38,000 bases of DNA, taken from the NCBI GenBank assembly GCA_027858835.1, contig JAQIBY010000060.1, positions 1-38,000 of the forward strand, given 5' to 3'. Shown here piece by piece: positions 1 through 8,336 of the stretch (positions are counted from its first letter, which is position 1; every line of letters starts with the position of its first letter). The stretch comes from Bacteroidales bacterium (GTDB lineage: Bacteria > Bacteroidota > Bacteroidia > Bacteroidales > ML635J-15). The position numbers and the translations under genes are program-made. The notes beneath the pieces were generated by a model. That model had not been told where the DNA came from and ran no database searches. It saw nothing but the letters and a program-made list of their open reading frames with translations.

Positions 1-30
1 TGATACGCTTAAATAATATCTTACGAGTAT

Positions 31-104
31 TATGCCGATAGATATTTAAAACCCAGAGATAAGCGAAGTGAAATCACTGGGTGATTTAAATACTTATCGG
101 TATA
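31..104. repeat. Long imperfect inverted repeat (hairpin)
   Basis: Arms at 31-56 and 77-104 are complementary over about 26 bases (TATGCCGATA... against ...TATCGGTATA, with TATTTAAA and ACCCAG/CTGGGT also pairing), with a few mismatches and a 2-base bulge. The 20-base loop contains GCGAAG. There is no following T-run, so it does not look like a simple terminator. It could be one copy of a dispersed intergenic repeat or the end of an upstream transcript; a genome-wide search is needed to tell. Confidence 0.6.
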
Positions 105-136
105 ACCCATGGTGATTAAAGTTTATAAAATACTGT

Positions 137-181
137 TTTGGCGCATATCTTTGAGGCGAAGCAATCAAAGATTGTGACAAA
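137..181. repeat. Second imperfect inverted repeat with GCGAAG loop
   Basis: ATCTTTGA (147-154) pairs perfectly with TCAAAGAT (165-172), and the pairing continues imperfectly outward (TTTTGGCGCAT against TGTGACAAAA). The loop GGCGAAGCAA again contains GCGAAG, as in the hairpin at 31-104. Together with the stem at 299-330 it makes 1-413 a structured non-coding stretch. A 61-codon minus-strand frame (195-380) crosses it but has no recognisable domain. Confidence 0.5.
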
Positions 182-298
182 ACTTTTGACAGAACTACCA
201 GACAGTAGGCTGAGGTTTAAGTAAATAGCCCCAGTCCTTCTGATAAGCATGTAGGAAAGTGAAGCCATGAGTTAATTTTATTCGAGCTTGCAAAAAGG

Positions 299-330
299 CA
301 AGAGCCGGTCGTTTGCACAGCCGGCCCTTG
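299..330. repeat. GC-rich stem-loop in the first intergenic region
   Basis: CAAGAGCCGG (299-308) and CCGGCCCTTG (321-330) form a 10-bp stem with one A-C mismatch and a 12-base loop. It is conspicuously GC-rich for this AT-rich intergenic DNA, which suggests a selected RNA or repeat structure. No RNA family was recognised. Confidence 0.4.
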
Positions 331-378
331 TTGAAACCACATGAAAACTGCAAGAAATTGGATGATAAACTACCACCC

Positions 379-399
379 AATTTAGATAGATTCTAAATT
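379..399. promoter_or_regulatory. Perfect 8-bp inverted repeat upstream of the galE operon
   Basis: AATTTAGA (379-386) and TCTAAATT (392-399) are exact reverse complements around the 5-base spacer TAGAT. It lies 15 bases before the small ORF at 414 and about 90 bases before galE. It may be an operator or a weak hairpin; no regulator can be assigned. Confidence 0.3.
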
Positions 400-413
400 A
401 TAAACAGGGTGAA

Positions 414-494
414 ATGAAAAAAGTTCAAACAAAATATTTCTTTTTCCTGTTTCACTCATTTTTTATAGCTTTAAGCTGTAATTTTTGCGTATGA
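414..494 (+). CDS. Short ORF with lipoprotein-like leader, overlapping galE by ATGA
   Basis: A 26-codon frame opens with ATG at 414. It reads as a typical signal peptide: MKK start, a Phe/Leu-rich hydrophobic core, then a lipobox-like IALSC with Cys at residue 22, and a stop four residues later. Its TGA (492-494) overlaps the ATG of galE (491-493) in the ATGA arrangement used for translational coupling. It could be a translated leader for the operon or, perhaps as likely, the surviving 5' end of a lipoprotein gene truncated against galE. No product function can be given. Confidence 0.35.
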   Translation: MKKVQTKYFFFLFHSFFIALSCNFCV

Positions 495-1531
495 AAAAAC
501 ATAAAATACTTGTCACAGGCGGCACCGGATACATTGGTTCGCATACAAGTGTAGAACTGATTCAGGCAGGATATGAACTTGTGATAATTGACAATTTATC
601 AAACTCATCCGAAAAGGTTTTATCAGGAATTGAAAGCATTACGGGTACAAAACCGGAATTTATTCAACTCGATATGCGGGATGAAGCCTTAATGAAGCAA
701 GTTTTTGAATCTCATCCGGATATTTCAGCCTGCATTCATTTTGCAGCACTCAAAGCTGTTGGGGAATCTCACGAAAAACCGCTGGAGTATTACGATAACA
801 ATTTAAAATCGCTACTGAATTTATTGAAGTTTTTTCCGGAGCATCATCCTGTGAAAATTGTATTCAGTTCATCCTGCACCGTTTATGGAAATCCTGATGA
901 ATTACCGGTTTCCGAGCAATCGCCTATAAAACCGGCCATGTCTCCTTACGGAAATACAAAACGCATTGCCGAAGAAATTTTGCAAGATTACGTGAGTAGC
1001 ACAAAAGCCGCATGCATCGCTTTGCGATATTTTAATCCGATTGGGGCACATCCCAGTGGAATAATTGGCGAATTGCCACAAGGAGTTCCTAATAATTTAA
1101 TGCCATTTATTACTCAAACCGCACTTGGTGTTCGTGAAACGCTGCAAATTTTTGGAAAAGATTACGATACGCCTGATGGTACCTGTGTTCGGGATTATAT
1201 TGATGTGCTTGATTTGGCAAAAGCCCATGTCATTGCATTGGAACGGATTTTAAATAAAAATCAGGAAACAAATTACGAATTTTTCAATCTGGGAACCGGA
1301 AAAGGCGTTTCTGTACTGGAAATGGTAAATCATTTTCAGGATGTCACAGCACAAAAATTAAATTACAAATTTGCTCCCCGTCGTGCCGGCGATGTGCCTT
1401 CAGTTTATGCTGACACAACAAAAGCAAACCAAATTTTGGGATGGAAAGCTGAAAAAAGCATTGCAGAAACCATTGCCAATGCTTGGAAATGGGAAATGAA
1501 CTATAGAAAACAAGAAAATCATGAAAAATAA
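491..1531 (+). CDS. galE: UDP-glucose 4-epimerase
   Basis: Extended short-chain dehydrogenase/reductase that interconverts UDP-glucose and UDP-galactose (or the N-acetylated forms) in the cytoplasm, using tightly bound NAD. Counting from ATG 491 (346 aa), the Rossmann motif TGGTGYIGSH is at 9-18, the serine/threonine stretch SSSCTVYG is at about 126-133 and the catalytic YxxxK is Y153/K157. Full family length. An in-frame TTG lies two codons upstream (485), but the ATG at 491 gives the usual MKK-type start and overlaps the preceding short ORF. The 3' end overlaps rfbB by 11 bases, so the two are surely co-transcribed. It supplies sugar nucleotides for surface glycan synthesis; UDP-Glc versus UDP-GlcNAc preference cannot be settled from sequence. 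Confidence 0.95.
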   Translation: MKKHKILVTGGTGYIGSHTSVELIQAGYELVIIDNLSNSSEKVLSGIESITGTKPEFIQLDMRDEALMKQVFESHPDISACIHFAALKAVGESHEKPLEYYDNNLKSLLNLLKFFPEHHPVKIVFSSSCTVYGNPDELPVSEQSPIKPAMSPYGNTKRIAEEILQDYVSSTKAACIALRYFNPIGAHPSGIIGELPQGVPNNLMPFITQTALGVRETLQIFGKDYDTPDGTCVRDYIDVLDLAKAHVIALERILNKNQETNYEFFNLGTGKGVSVLEMVNHFQDVTAQKLNYKFAPRRAGDVPSVYADTTKANQILGWKAEKSIAETIANAWKWEMNYRKQENHEK

Positions 1532-2579
1532 ATGCATTTTAATCACCGGAGGCGCCGGATTTATCGGTTCGCATGTTGTACGAAATTTTGTAACAAACTA
1601 TCCTGAGACACAAATTGTGAATTTGGATTTGCTGACTTATGCCGGCAACCTTGAAAATCTCAGAGACATTGAAAATGCTCCCAATTATCGCTTTGAAAAA
1701 GGGGATATCTCTGATGAAGCGTTCATTTCAAAATTGTTTGACAAATATCCCATCGATGGAATTATTCATCTTGCAGCAGAATCCCATGTGGATCGCAGCA
1801 TTACAAATCCCATGGAATTTATCCGCACGAATATTTTAGGGACAGTAGTTTTGCTCAATCATGCCAAACAATCCTGGCAAGGAAATTTTGAGGACAAATT
1901 ATTTTACCATATTTCCACTGATGAAGTATATGGGTCACTTGGTAATACCGGTTTATTTACCGAAGAAACTGCCTACGATCCCAAGTCACCGTACTCTGCA
2001 TCCAAGGCAAGCTCCGATCATTTGGTAAGGGCTTATTATAACACATATGGTTTACCGATTGTGATTTCAAATTGCTCAAACAATTACGGACCCAATCAGT
2101 TTCCTGAAAAGTTGTTGCCCTTGGCGATTAACAACATCAAAAACATGAAACCAATCCCGATTTACGGGAAAGGAGATAATATCAGAGATTGGCTGTTCGT
2201 AAAAGATCATGCATCGGCTATTGAGCAGATTTTTAATGATGGTAAAACCGGAGAAACCTATAATATTGGCGGAAATAATGAGTGGACAAATCTGGATTTA
2301 ATCCATCTGCTTTGCAAAATTCTGGATGAAAAGCTCAATCGTGAACCGGGAACTTCAGCTTCACTGATTAGCTTTGTTAAAGACAGAGCCGGACATGACA
2401 AACGTTATGCAATCGACTCTACAAAAATTCAGGAAGCATTAAACTGGGAACCCTCATTGCAGTTTGAGGAAGGACTGGAAATCACTGTGGATTGGTATCT
2501 CAAAAACCAAAAGTGGATGGAACGTATTGTCTCAGGAGCTTATCAGGAATATTACAAAACCATGTACGATAATCGATAA
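1521..2579 (+). CDS. rfbB: dTDP-glucose 4,6-dehydratase
   Basis: Converts dTDP-D-glucose to dTDP-4-keto-6-deoxy-D-glucose, the entry step to dTDP-rhamnose and other deoxysugars of surface polysaccharides. The 352-aa protein shows the NAD motif GGAGFIGSH (10-18), the catalytic TDE (133-135, in YHISTDEVYG) and Y158/K162 in YSASK, together with SDHLV and NYGPNQFPEKLLP, which are typical of this enzyme rather than of epimerases. It overlaps galE by 11 bases and is followed after 2 bases by the PHP phosphatase gene. The partner enzymes RfbA, RfbC and RfbD are not in this window, so the pathway must be completed elsewhere. Confidence 0.95.
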   Translation: MKNKCILITGGAGFIGSHVVRNFVTNYPETQIVNLDLLTYAGNLENLRDIENAPNYRFEKGDISDEAFISKLFDKYPIDGIIHLAAESHVDRSITNPMEFIRTNILGTVVLLNHAKQSWQGNFEDKLFYHISTDEVYGSLGNTGLFTEETAYDPKSPYSASKASSDHLVRAYYNTYGLPIVISNCSNNYGPNQFPEKLLPLAINNIKNMKPIPIYGKGDNIRDWLFVKDHASAIEQIFNDGKTGETYNIGGNNEWTNLDLIHLLCKILDEKLNREPGTSASLISFVKDRAGHDKRYAIDSTKIQEALNWEPSLQFEEGLEITVDWYLKNQKWMERIVSGAYQEYYKTMYDNR

Positions 2580-2581
2580 AT

Positions 2582-3325
2582 ATGGGATTATTCTCTCGAA
2601 AAAAGCGAAATACGATTGGTTTTGATTTACCGATAATGCGTTTGCAAACGGATATACATTCTCATATTCTCCCGGGAATTGATGATGGCGCACAAAGTAT
2701 AGAGGAAAGTCTTATGATGGTAGAATCTTTTATTGAGCAAGGCTACACAAAAATCATAACCAGCCCACATATTCACTCAACGAGATATCAAAACACCAAA
2801 AATAGCATTCAGGAAGCTTATGGACAGCTTCAGAGCGCAATGATTCAGCGAAATCTTAATTTAAATATTGAATACACGGCAGAATATCATTTTGATCAGG
2901 AGTTGCTGGCGCTAATCAAAAAAAATGAAATTATTTCTTTTGGAAAAGATAATTATGTCTTGATTGAATTTTCATTTCTGATGCCACCGGTTGGAGTTGA
3001 TAGAGTTTTTAATATGCTTGCAGAGAAAGGATATCAGCCGGTTGTTGCACATCCCGAGCGATATGAATATTGGTACGGAAACATGGAATTATTTGAAAAA
3101 CTGCGGGATATCGGATATTTATTTCAGTCGAATATTCATGCTGCTGCCGGATTTTATGGAGGTGTTTCTCAGCGGATTTTTACCATGTTGGCAAAATATG
3201 GATGGATTGACTTTCTCGGCTCCGATGCGCATGACACGCCTTCTGTAGATATTTTAGAGCAGAGTATTTCCTTACCTATTGTACAAACCGTTTTGCAAAA
3301 GGGCGTTAGAAATCATTTGTTATGA
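2582..3325 (+). CDS. CpsB/CapC-family (PHP) protein-tyrosine phosphatase
   Basis: 247-aa metal-dependent phosphatase of the polymerase-and-histidinol-phosphatase fold. Family members (CpsB, YwqE) dephosphorylate the tyrosine-rich tail of capsule/exopolysaccharide chain-length kinases. Visible metal-binding motifs are DIHSHILPGIDDG (H26, H28), SPHIHSTRY, VVAHPERY and GSDAHD, in the family order. It sits directly behind galE-rfbB, fitting a role in polysaccharide assembly, although no Wzc-type kinase is seen here. The stop overlaps the next gene's start by 4 bases (ATGA). The short basic N-terminus (MGLFSRKKR) could bind membrane; this is inference. Confidence 0.85.
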   Translation: MGLFSRKKRNTIGFDLPIMRLQTDIHSHILPGIDDGAQSIEESLMMVESFIEQGYTKIITSPHIHSTRYQNTKNSIQEAYGQLQSAMIQRNLNLNIEYTAEYHFDQELLALIKKNEIISFGKDNYVLIEFSFLMPPVGVDRVFNMLAEKGYQPVVAHPERYEYWYGNMELFEKLRDIGYLFQSNIHAAAGFYGGVSQRIFTMLAKYGWIDFLGSDAHDTPSVDILEQSISLPIVQTVLQKGVRNHLL

Positions 3326-3735
3326 AACGATTTGTAGCACATATTGTTTTAGGCATTGGGTTGCTGTGTCTGACACAGTTTGCATTGGCAAATCCACAGC
3401 TAAATGATGATTTTCTTGTGATACAAAGTATTGAACTTGGAGAATTGGAAAATGATACCATTCGGTTTGGGCACTATAATTTAATTTTGCAGGGGCAGGA
3501 TACAGTGAGTCGAAAAAAACGAAGTAAACTTATTGCCATTGCTGCCGATTTACTGACGGGACCTCTTGGCGGACATCGCATTTATCTTGGTACAGAACCC
3601 TATGTGCCGGTGGTTTATGCACTCACACTTGGTGGCGGGATGGGTTTTCTTCCGGTTGTTGATTTATTTGTGATTATTTTCACCCGCAATCTGGGAAAAT
3701 ACTGCGATAATTCACAGGTTATTATGTGGTTGTAA
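3322..3735 (+). CDS. TM2-domain membrane protein with signal peptide
   Basis: 137 aa. Residues 1-23 form a signal peptide ending in FALA. The C-terminal half (about 65-120) resembles the TM2 domain: a basic KKRSK, then a first hydrophobic helix with GPLGGHRIYLG and a second helix ending in VVDLFVIIF, matching the family pattern of G-x-HRFYLG followed by an Asp in the second helix. TM2 proteins are small membrane proteins of unknown function that are common in Bacteroidota. The 4-base overlap with the phosphatase gene makes it the last gene of the galE operon. No enzymatic role is apparent. Confidence 0.7.
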   Translation: MKRFVAHIVLGIGLLCLTQFALANPQLNDDFLVIQSIELGELENDTIRFGHYNLILQGQDTVSRKKRSKLIAIAADLLTGPLGGHRIYLGTEPYVPVVYALTLGGGMGFLPVVDLFVIIFTRNLGKYCDNSQVIMWL

Positions 3736-3857
3736 CACCGATTAAACATCAATCCGAAAGCTTATGGATTGTACAATTTATTGGCTTAGTGGACAAAAAG
3801 GAGGCTGTAAACTTCTATAATGCATGAAAACACTATCTTTGAATCAAATCAAAGCAT

Positions 3858-4030
3858 ATGAATAAAAAAAGTGCTTTTATTTCTTGTATCAGCTTTGATT
3901 CTACAACGGCATTACACCGGAATTTTTGATTTTAAAGTGGTGTAATATCGGCATAAACTACCGAAATGAATTCGGAACAGGAATAGGTAGTTTCAAAATT
4001 TCTTTATCAATTATTCTGAAACACAATTGA
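3858..4030 (+). pseudogene. Decayed remnant of a small secreted/outer-membrane protein gene
   Basis: ATG at 3858 starts MNKKS, but a one-base shift at the A7 run (3864-3870) gives the frame KKVLLFLVSALIL (3865 onward), a clear signal-peptide core that stops at 3945. A third frame from about 3926 reads GINYRNEFGTGIGSFKISL (3950-4006) up to TGA 4028-4030, and has the look of alternating outer-membrane beta-strands. The pieces are consistent with a secreted or barrel protein gene that lost its middle and acquired frameshifts. The family is unknown. This fills most of the 430-base gap 3736-4165. Confidence 0.4.
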
Positions 4031-4114
4031 TATTATTTGTAAAAAAAAAATTGTCTATAAAAATGTGCTTTATCCCATGAATCAAGAAAAACTTTGGATT
4101 TTTCGGATAAAAAA

Positions 4115-4140
4115 AACTTCGCTAAGGATTTAGCGAAGTT
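4115..4140. terminator. Bidirectional intrinsic terminator
   Basis: AACTTCGCTAA and TTAGCGAAGTT pair perfectly over 11 bases around a 4-base loop (GGAT). A run of A precedes the stem and a run of T follows it, so it can terminate in both directions. It lies 25 bases past the stop of the minus-strand C10 peptidase gene and can also stop transcripts arriving from the left. Confidence 0.85.
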
Positions 4141-4165
4141 TTTTTATGTTTAGATTTTTATATTC

Positions 4166-6295
4166 CTATTTTATTATGCTAATTTTCCGTGTGACAGTTT
4201 CTCCATTTGCCTCAATATCAATAAAATACAAACCTGACTCAGAAAAATCAACAAATTGGCTGATTTTCACTTTTTGATATCCGACAGGAGCATCAAGCTT
4301 CGTTTCAGCTAGTGTTTTACCCAACATGTCATAAACTTTAATATGTACAGTTTCCGGTTGGCTTAAGCTAAATGCTAAATTTACATCCTGACTTGCAGGA
4401 TTAGGATAAATGTTGACACCATGCAATAAATTAATGCTTTCGATATCTGACTCTGTTGCAGAATAATCTGCTGTCCAACCTTGTCCAATATTATCATCGG
4501 AATTTGCATAAAATAAAAGGATTGCTTTCGGAGCATTCACAACAATCGATTCTGGAATATTATCAGCGTCAAAGGTTTCAAGTAAATCGGATGTGGAGTT
4601 TGCATACACATTGACATAATCTGATTCGTCAGCGAGGTCAAATTCAGAGAAATCTAATCTCACAGCTTCAGCACCTTCGGGTTCAATATACCAAAAACAA
4701 ACGGTAGATTTTTTGTAATCACAGCTTCCACTACCATCAGATATTGTTCCACTTTGATTGGTATAACTTGGGCTTGAGCCACAATAATCTGTGTCAAAAC
4801 TTACGTCCCATCCTTTTCCAGCACCACTGCCGTTAGTTTGGAAATGCAGTAATAAATTACCGGTATTTGAATTAATTGATGAGCTTCCCGGAAGGTTGTC
4901 TGCATCAAATGTTGCGAGAGGAGTTCCTGAGCTGGTGCTTCCATCATATAAAGTGAGGACATCGCCTTCACCAAGATCAAAACGGTCAAATTCCAAACGA
5001 ATTATATTACCACATTCTGGAGCAATTAAATATTCGCAATCAATATTATTGTTGTAATCTTCATTTGCACTGCCATCCCCAAAAGCACCCTGATGGGCAA
5101 TAATTGTCTTACTACCTGAACAATGTTCGGGATAATTTGCTTCAGGATAAATATTAATTACGGAACTTTGATTATATATAAAATTATATTCATCCCCCCC
5201 TGGAGTTGCAGAAGATACAAGATCATCAAGGGTGTAATATCCGTTACCGGCACCACCCCAGCCCCAATTCATGTGAAATTCATCACCATTATAACCATCA
5301 CAATTCCATGCATGTCCAGATTCAGAACTAGTACCAGAATAAACCATTGGTAGTCCATTATCTATCTGAGTTTTCAGAATATTTTTAAATCCCGTTTCAC
5401 TATAATCTTCCTTATATATCATTTCACAGGAATGGTCATAACGAAAATAATCAATCAATGCATCAGGAACCCTTTCTGTCTGTGTACCAGAAGCGGCTGG
5501 TCCCCAATACATTCTTACAGCGACACCAGCATGAAAATTCACTTTTGCCATTTCATCATTTAAACCGCTGGCTGAGTTAAGCATTCCTTCCCAATCATAG
5601 GTTTGATTTCCGAAATTAACAGTTATGTTTCCGTATCCACCATTTGTAAAATTATAATGGGTATATGATCCGGTTCCTGTTTCAGGATAATTATAATGTT
5701 TCATGACTTGTAACATGGCAGTGGCGACACAACCTACTGGTACACGACCACCTGCTGCTGCAGCATCTTCAGGACACATTGCATTATAAGGAGCAGATTG
5801 GTTCCATGTCACTAACAACAATGGTTCTACATTTCGATAGGATTTAATACCGTTTTCCGGTTTATAATTGATTAAATCAATCCATTGTTTTTCAATTTCA
5901 GCAGATGCAGGTAATCTTACTTCTCCGGCATAAGCAATTTGATTTTCGTACCATTCCAGCAATTCTGCCTGCCCCGGATGTATATTGTCCATGTTAAATG
6001 AACCTTCAAACGCATAGGCAAGTACCGGTTTTACGGAATTTTGTCCGGAAACCAGAACGTAACCATCATCATCATTTACATTAAAAGCATAATAAGTTTG
6101 CTGTGCATCTTTTTGTTTTAATGTTTTTAAACTGAGCTGAATCGATTGCATATCAACTGATTTCACTTGACTCGCTCGTTGATAATAGAAATGCTTTGCC
6201 ACTTTTTCTGCTATAGATTTTGGTACTTCCTTCGCAAAGGAGTTTGCACCAAAAAGGCCAACAAAAAGGACAATCCAAAGTAATTTAATTTTCAT
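4166..6295 (-). CDS. Secreted C10 (streptopain-like) cysteine peptidase with T9SS sorting domain
   Basis: 709-aa extracellular protease. Domains in order: signal peptide (1-21, ending NSFA); propeptide of the Spi/streptopain inhibitor type (about 22-145); peptidase C10 core (about 150-385) with catalytic Cys189 in PVGCVATAM, catalytic His328 in SGHAWNCDGY, and HMNWGWGG following; two CUB-like modules (about 392-505 and 513-612), each with paired Cys; and a type IX secretion sorting domain (about 620-709) containing YPNPASQ and ending in RKISIIK. The sorting domain implies export to the cell surface or medium through the Por/Gld machinery. Monocistronic in appearance: 44 bases separate it from nadB and a terminator follows. 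It probably digests extracellular protein for nutrition; the substrate is unknown. Confidence 0.92.
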   Translation of the reverse strand: MKIKLLWIVLFVGLFGANSFAKEVPKSIAEKVAKHFYYQRASQVKSVDMQSIQLSLKTLKQKDAQQTYYAFNVNDDDGYVLVSGQNSVKPVLAYAFEGSFNMDNIHPGQAELLEWYENQIAYAGEVRLPASAEIEKQWIDLINYKPENGIKSYRNVEPLLLVTWNQSAPYNAMCPEDAAAAGGRVPVGCVATAMLQVMKHYNYPETGTGSYTHYNFTNGGYGNITVNFGNQTYDWEGMLNSASGLNDEMAKVNFHAGVAVRMYWGPAASGTQTERVPDALIDYFRYDHSCEMIYKEDYSETGFKNILKTQIDNGLPMVYSGTSSESGHAWNCDGYNGDEFHMNWGWGGAGNGYYTLDDLVSSATPGGDEYNFIYNQSSVINIYPEANYPEHCSGSKTIIAHQGAFGDGSANEDYNNNIDCEYLIAPECGNIIRLEFDRFDLGEGDVLTLYDGSTSSGTPLATFDADNLPGSSSINSNTGNLLLHFQTNGSGAGKGWDVSFDTDYCGSSPSYTNQSGTISDGSGSCDYKKSTVCFWYIEPEGAEAVRLDFSEFDLADESDYVNVYANSTSDLLETFDADNIPESIVVNAPKAILLFYANSDDNIGQGWTADYSATESDIESINLLHGVNIYPNPASQDVNLAFSLSQPETVHIKVYDMLGKTLAETKLDAPVGYQKVKISQFVDFSESGLYFIDIEANGETVTRKISIIK

Positions 6296-6339
6296 AGAGT
6301 TTATTTTTAGTTTGTGCTTTACAAAGATGTTAAATTTAT

Positions 6340-7917
6340 TTATTTAGTTGCATTTAATTTTTTCGGGTAGTCAATATTGCAATGTAAGCCGATAGATTCT
6401 TTTCGTTGTTTGGCCATTTTAATAATTAAATAGCCCACGTTTATCAGGTTGCGAAGTTCACAAATTTTTACAGTAACTTTTGACTTTTTATACAAGTCCT
6501 CAGTTTCTCTGTACAATATCTCCAAACGGTCTAATGCTCGTTTCATACGTAAATTAGAACGCACAATTCCCACATAATTACTCATAATTGATTGTGTTTC
6601 TTTCCAAGATTGAGTAATTAAAATCATTTCTTCATTGGGAGTGGTTCCTTCGTCATCCCACTTCGGTATATTTTCCTGCCAATTGACAGAGTCTATATTT
6701 TTCAACGCATGTTTAGCCGCTCTATCTGAAAACACAACGGCTTCCAGCAAAGAGTTTGATGCCAAGCGATTTGCTCCATGTAACCCGGTGTGCGCAACTT
6801 CTCCGACTGCATACAATCTGTGAATTGAACTTTCGGAATTTTGATTTACCATAATTCCCCCGCAAAGATAATGTGCTGCCGGCACAACCGGGATAAATTC
6901 AGTAAGTGGGTCAATCCCCATGTTTTGGCATTTTTTATAAATATTGGGGAACTCATTTTTCAAAATATTCGCATCGACAGTTGTTGCATCGAGAAACACA
7001 TGATCTGACCCGGAGTTTTTCATTTCGCTGTCAATTGCGCGGGCTACAATATCTCTGGGAGCTAAAGATCCTCGTGCGTCATATTTCTCCATAAAGGCAT
7101 CGCCTTTGATGTTGCGCAGAATAGCGCCTGAACCTCTTAGTGCCTCAGTAATTAAGAAGGTTTGACTTGCTTTCGGATAATATAAGGCAGTTGGATGAAA
7201 TTGCATAAATTCCATATTCTCAACTATGCCTTTTGCTCGGTATGTCATTGCAATTCCATCGCCGGTTATAACATCTGGATTTGTGGTGTTGAGATACACA
7301 TTTCCGCAGCCGCCGGTTGCCAATAAAGTTGCTTTTGCCAGCACAGTAAAGATTTTCTTTTTCTTTTTATCAAACACATAGGCTCCATAGCATTCTATGT
7401 CAGGAGTATTGCGCTTAATGAGCATACCCATATGGTGTTGGGTAATAATGTCAATGGCAAAATGATCTTCAAACAGCGATATGTTCGGATGCTGTTTGAC
7501 TTGCTTGATGAGTGTTTTCTGAATCTCCTCTCCGGTATTATCCTTATGATGGAGCACACGATTTTCAGAATGTCCGCCTTCACGATGAAGGTTATAAGTT
7601 CCTTTTCTGGTTTTATCAAAAGATGCTCCCCATTGGATAAGCTCTTTAACACGGCTGGGTCCTTCTTCCACCACAATTTTCACAATTTCTTTGTGATTCA
7701 AATAAGAACCAGCATCTAAAGTGTCCGCTACATGTTTTTCAAAACTATCGGGTTCATAGGTTACAGCGGCAATTCCACCCTGTGCATAGGCCGTAGCGGT
7801 ATCATCGAGTTTTGATTTTGTTATTACAAAAACCGAGGATTTTTCTGCAACTTTTAGTGCGAAACTTAAACCTGCAATACCCGAACCGATAACCAGAAAA
7901 TCAATGCGTTTTTCCAT
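6340..7917 (-). CDS. nadB: L-aspartate oxidase
   Basis: FAD enzyme that oxidises L-aspartate to iminoaspartate, the first step of de novo NAD synthesis. From ATG at 7917 (525 aa) the FAD motif is GSGIAGLSFA (11-20), followed by AQGGIA (45-50), HREGGHS (111-117), QFHPTAL with H241, EALRGSG with R261, and GLHGANRLASNSLLEA near the C-terminal third, all diagnostic of NadB. A longer frame begins at 7938, but that ATG lies inside a TACCTTTG -7 box, so 7917 is preferred. nadA and nadC are not adjacent. The end of the frame is 44 bases from the C10 peptidase start. Confidence 0.95.
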   Translation of the reverse strand: MEKRIDFLVIGSGIAGLSFALKVAEKSSVFVITKSKLDDTATAYAQGGIAAVTYEPDSFEKHVADTLDAGSYLNHKEIVKIVVEEGPSRVKELIQWGASFDKTRKGTYNLHREGGHSENRVLHHKDNTGEEIQKTLIKQVKQHPNISLFEDHFAIDIITQHHMGMLIKRNTPDIECYGAYVFDKKKKKIFTVLAKATLLATGGCGNVYLNTTNPDVITGDGIAMTYRAKGIVENMEFMQFHPTALYYPKASQTFLITEALRGSGAILRNIKGDAFMEKYDARGSLAPRDIVARAIDSEMKNSGSDHVFLDATTVDANILKNEFPNIYKKCQNMGIDPLTEFIPVVPAAHYLCGGIMVNQNSESSIHRLYAVGEVAHTGLHGANRLASNSLLEAVVFSDRAAKHALKNIDSVNWQENIPKWDDEGTTPNEEMILITQSWKETQSIMSNYVGIVRSNLRMKRALDRLEILYRETEDLYKKSKVTVKICELRNLINVGYLIIKMAKQRKESIGLHCNIDYPKKLNATK

Positions 7918-7935
7918 TTTTCTGAGTGTAAAATA

Positions 7936-7943
7936 CAAAGGTA
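7936..7943 (-). promoter_or_regulatory. nadB promoter -7 element (TACCTTTG)
   Basis: On the minus strand TACCTTTG matches the Bacteroidota -7 consensus TAnnTTTG exactly. Transcription would start near 7930, leaving a leader of about a dozen bases before ATG 7917 and excluding the upstream ATG at 7938. No clear -33 TTG was found at the usual distance. Confidence 0.5.
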
Positions 7944-8096
7944 AGATTTTATGAGAACTTTTGATAATTATTTAAACTCAGTTCTCAAGCTTTAAATATT
8001 TGCAGCGCTTAATATTGTGAATGATTTTTAAAATGATTGTATTTATTTGTAACTTGCAATCCAACAATTGCGTTAAAAGTATAAAAATGATATTGT

Positions 8097-8336
8097 ATGA
8101 ATAAAGATGATAAACATTTAGTTTGCGTTGCGATATTTCGCTACACACACCGAGCAAATATTTTGCAAGGTTTATTAAAAGAAGTAGGGATTGAATCTTG
8201 GATAAATAGTTCTTCTGTTTTCCGGCAAATTGACTCTGTGAAGCTAATGATAAACAGCGAAGATTTACTTAAAGCCCGCGAAATTATTGATAAAAACCGG
8301 GAAGAGTTTCCTTCAGATGAGATGGAGGCTTTATAG
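8097..8336 (+). CDS. DUF2007-like small protein
   Basis: 79-aa soluble protein resembling the DUF2007 / putative signal-transducing family, a small ferredoxin-like fold. The visible pattern is a beta strand (LVCVAIFRY), an alpha helix in which a copy-number-like ANILQGLLKEVGIE leads to a second strand (SWINSS), then VKLMINSEDLLKAREII near the end; the LxxxGIE and V-x-V-x-x-x-D-xxxA-xxI patterns are characteristic. No catalytic residues and no signal peptide. It is divergent from nadB, with 179 bases between the starts, and its last 6 bases overlap the convergent cyclase gene. Its function is unknown. Confidence 0.6.
   Translation: MNKDDKHLVCVAIFRYTHRANILQGLLKEVGIESWINSSSVFRQIDSVKLMINSEDLLKAREIIDKNREEFPSDEMEAL

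Noticed and set aside
195-380. Minus-strand 61-codon frame in the first intergenic region
   Set aside because: No domain, no clear start context, and it overlaps a 10-bp stem-loop; more likely a repeat-derived frame than a gene.
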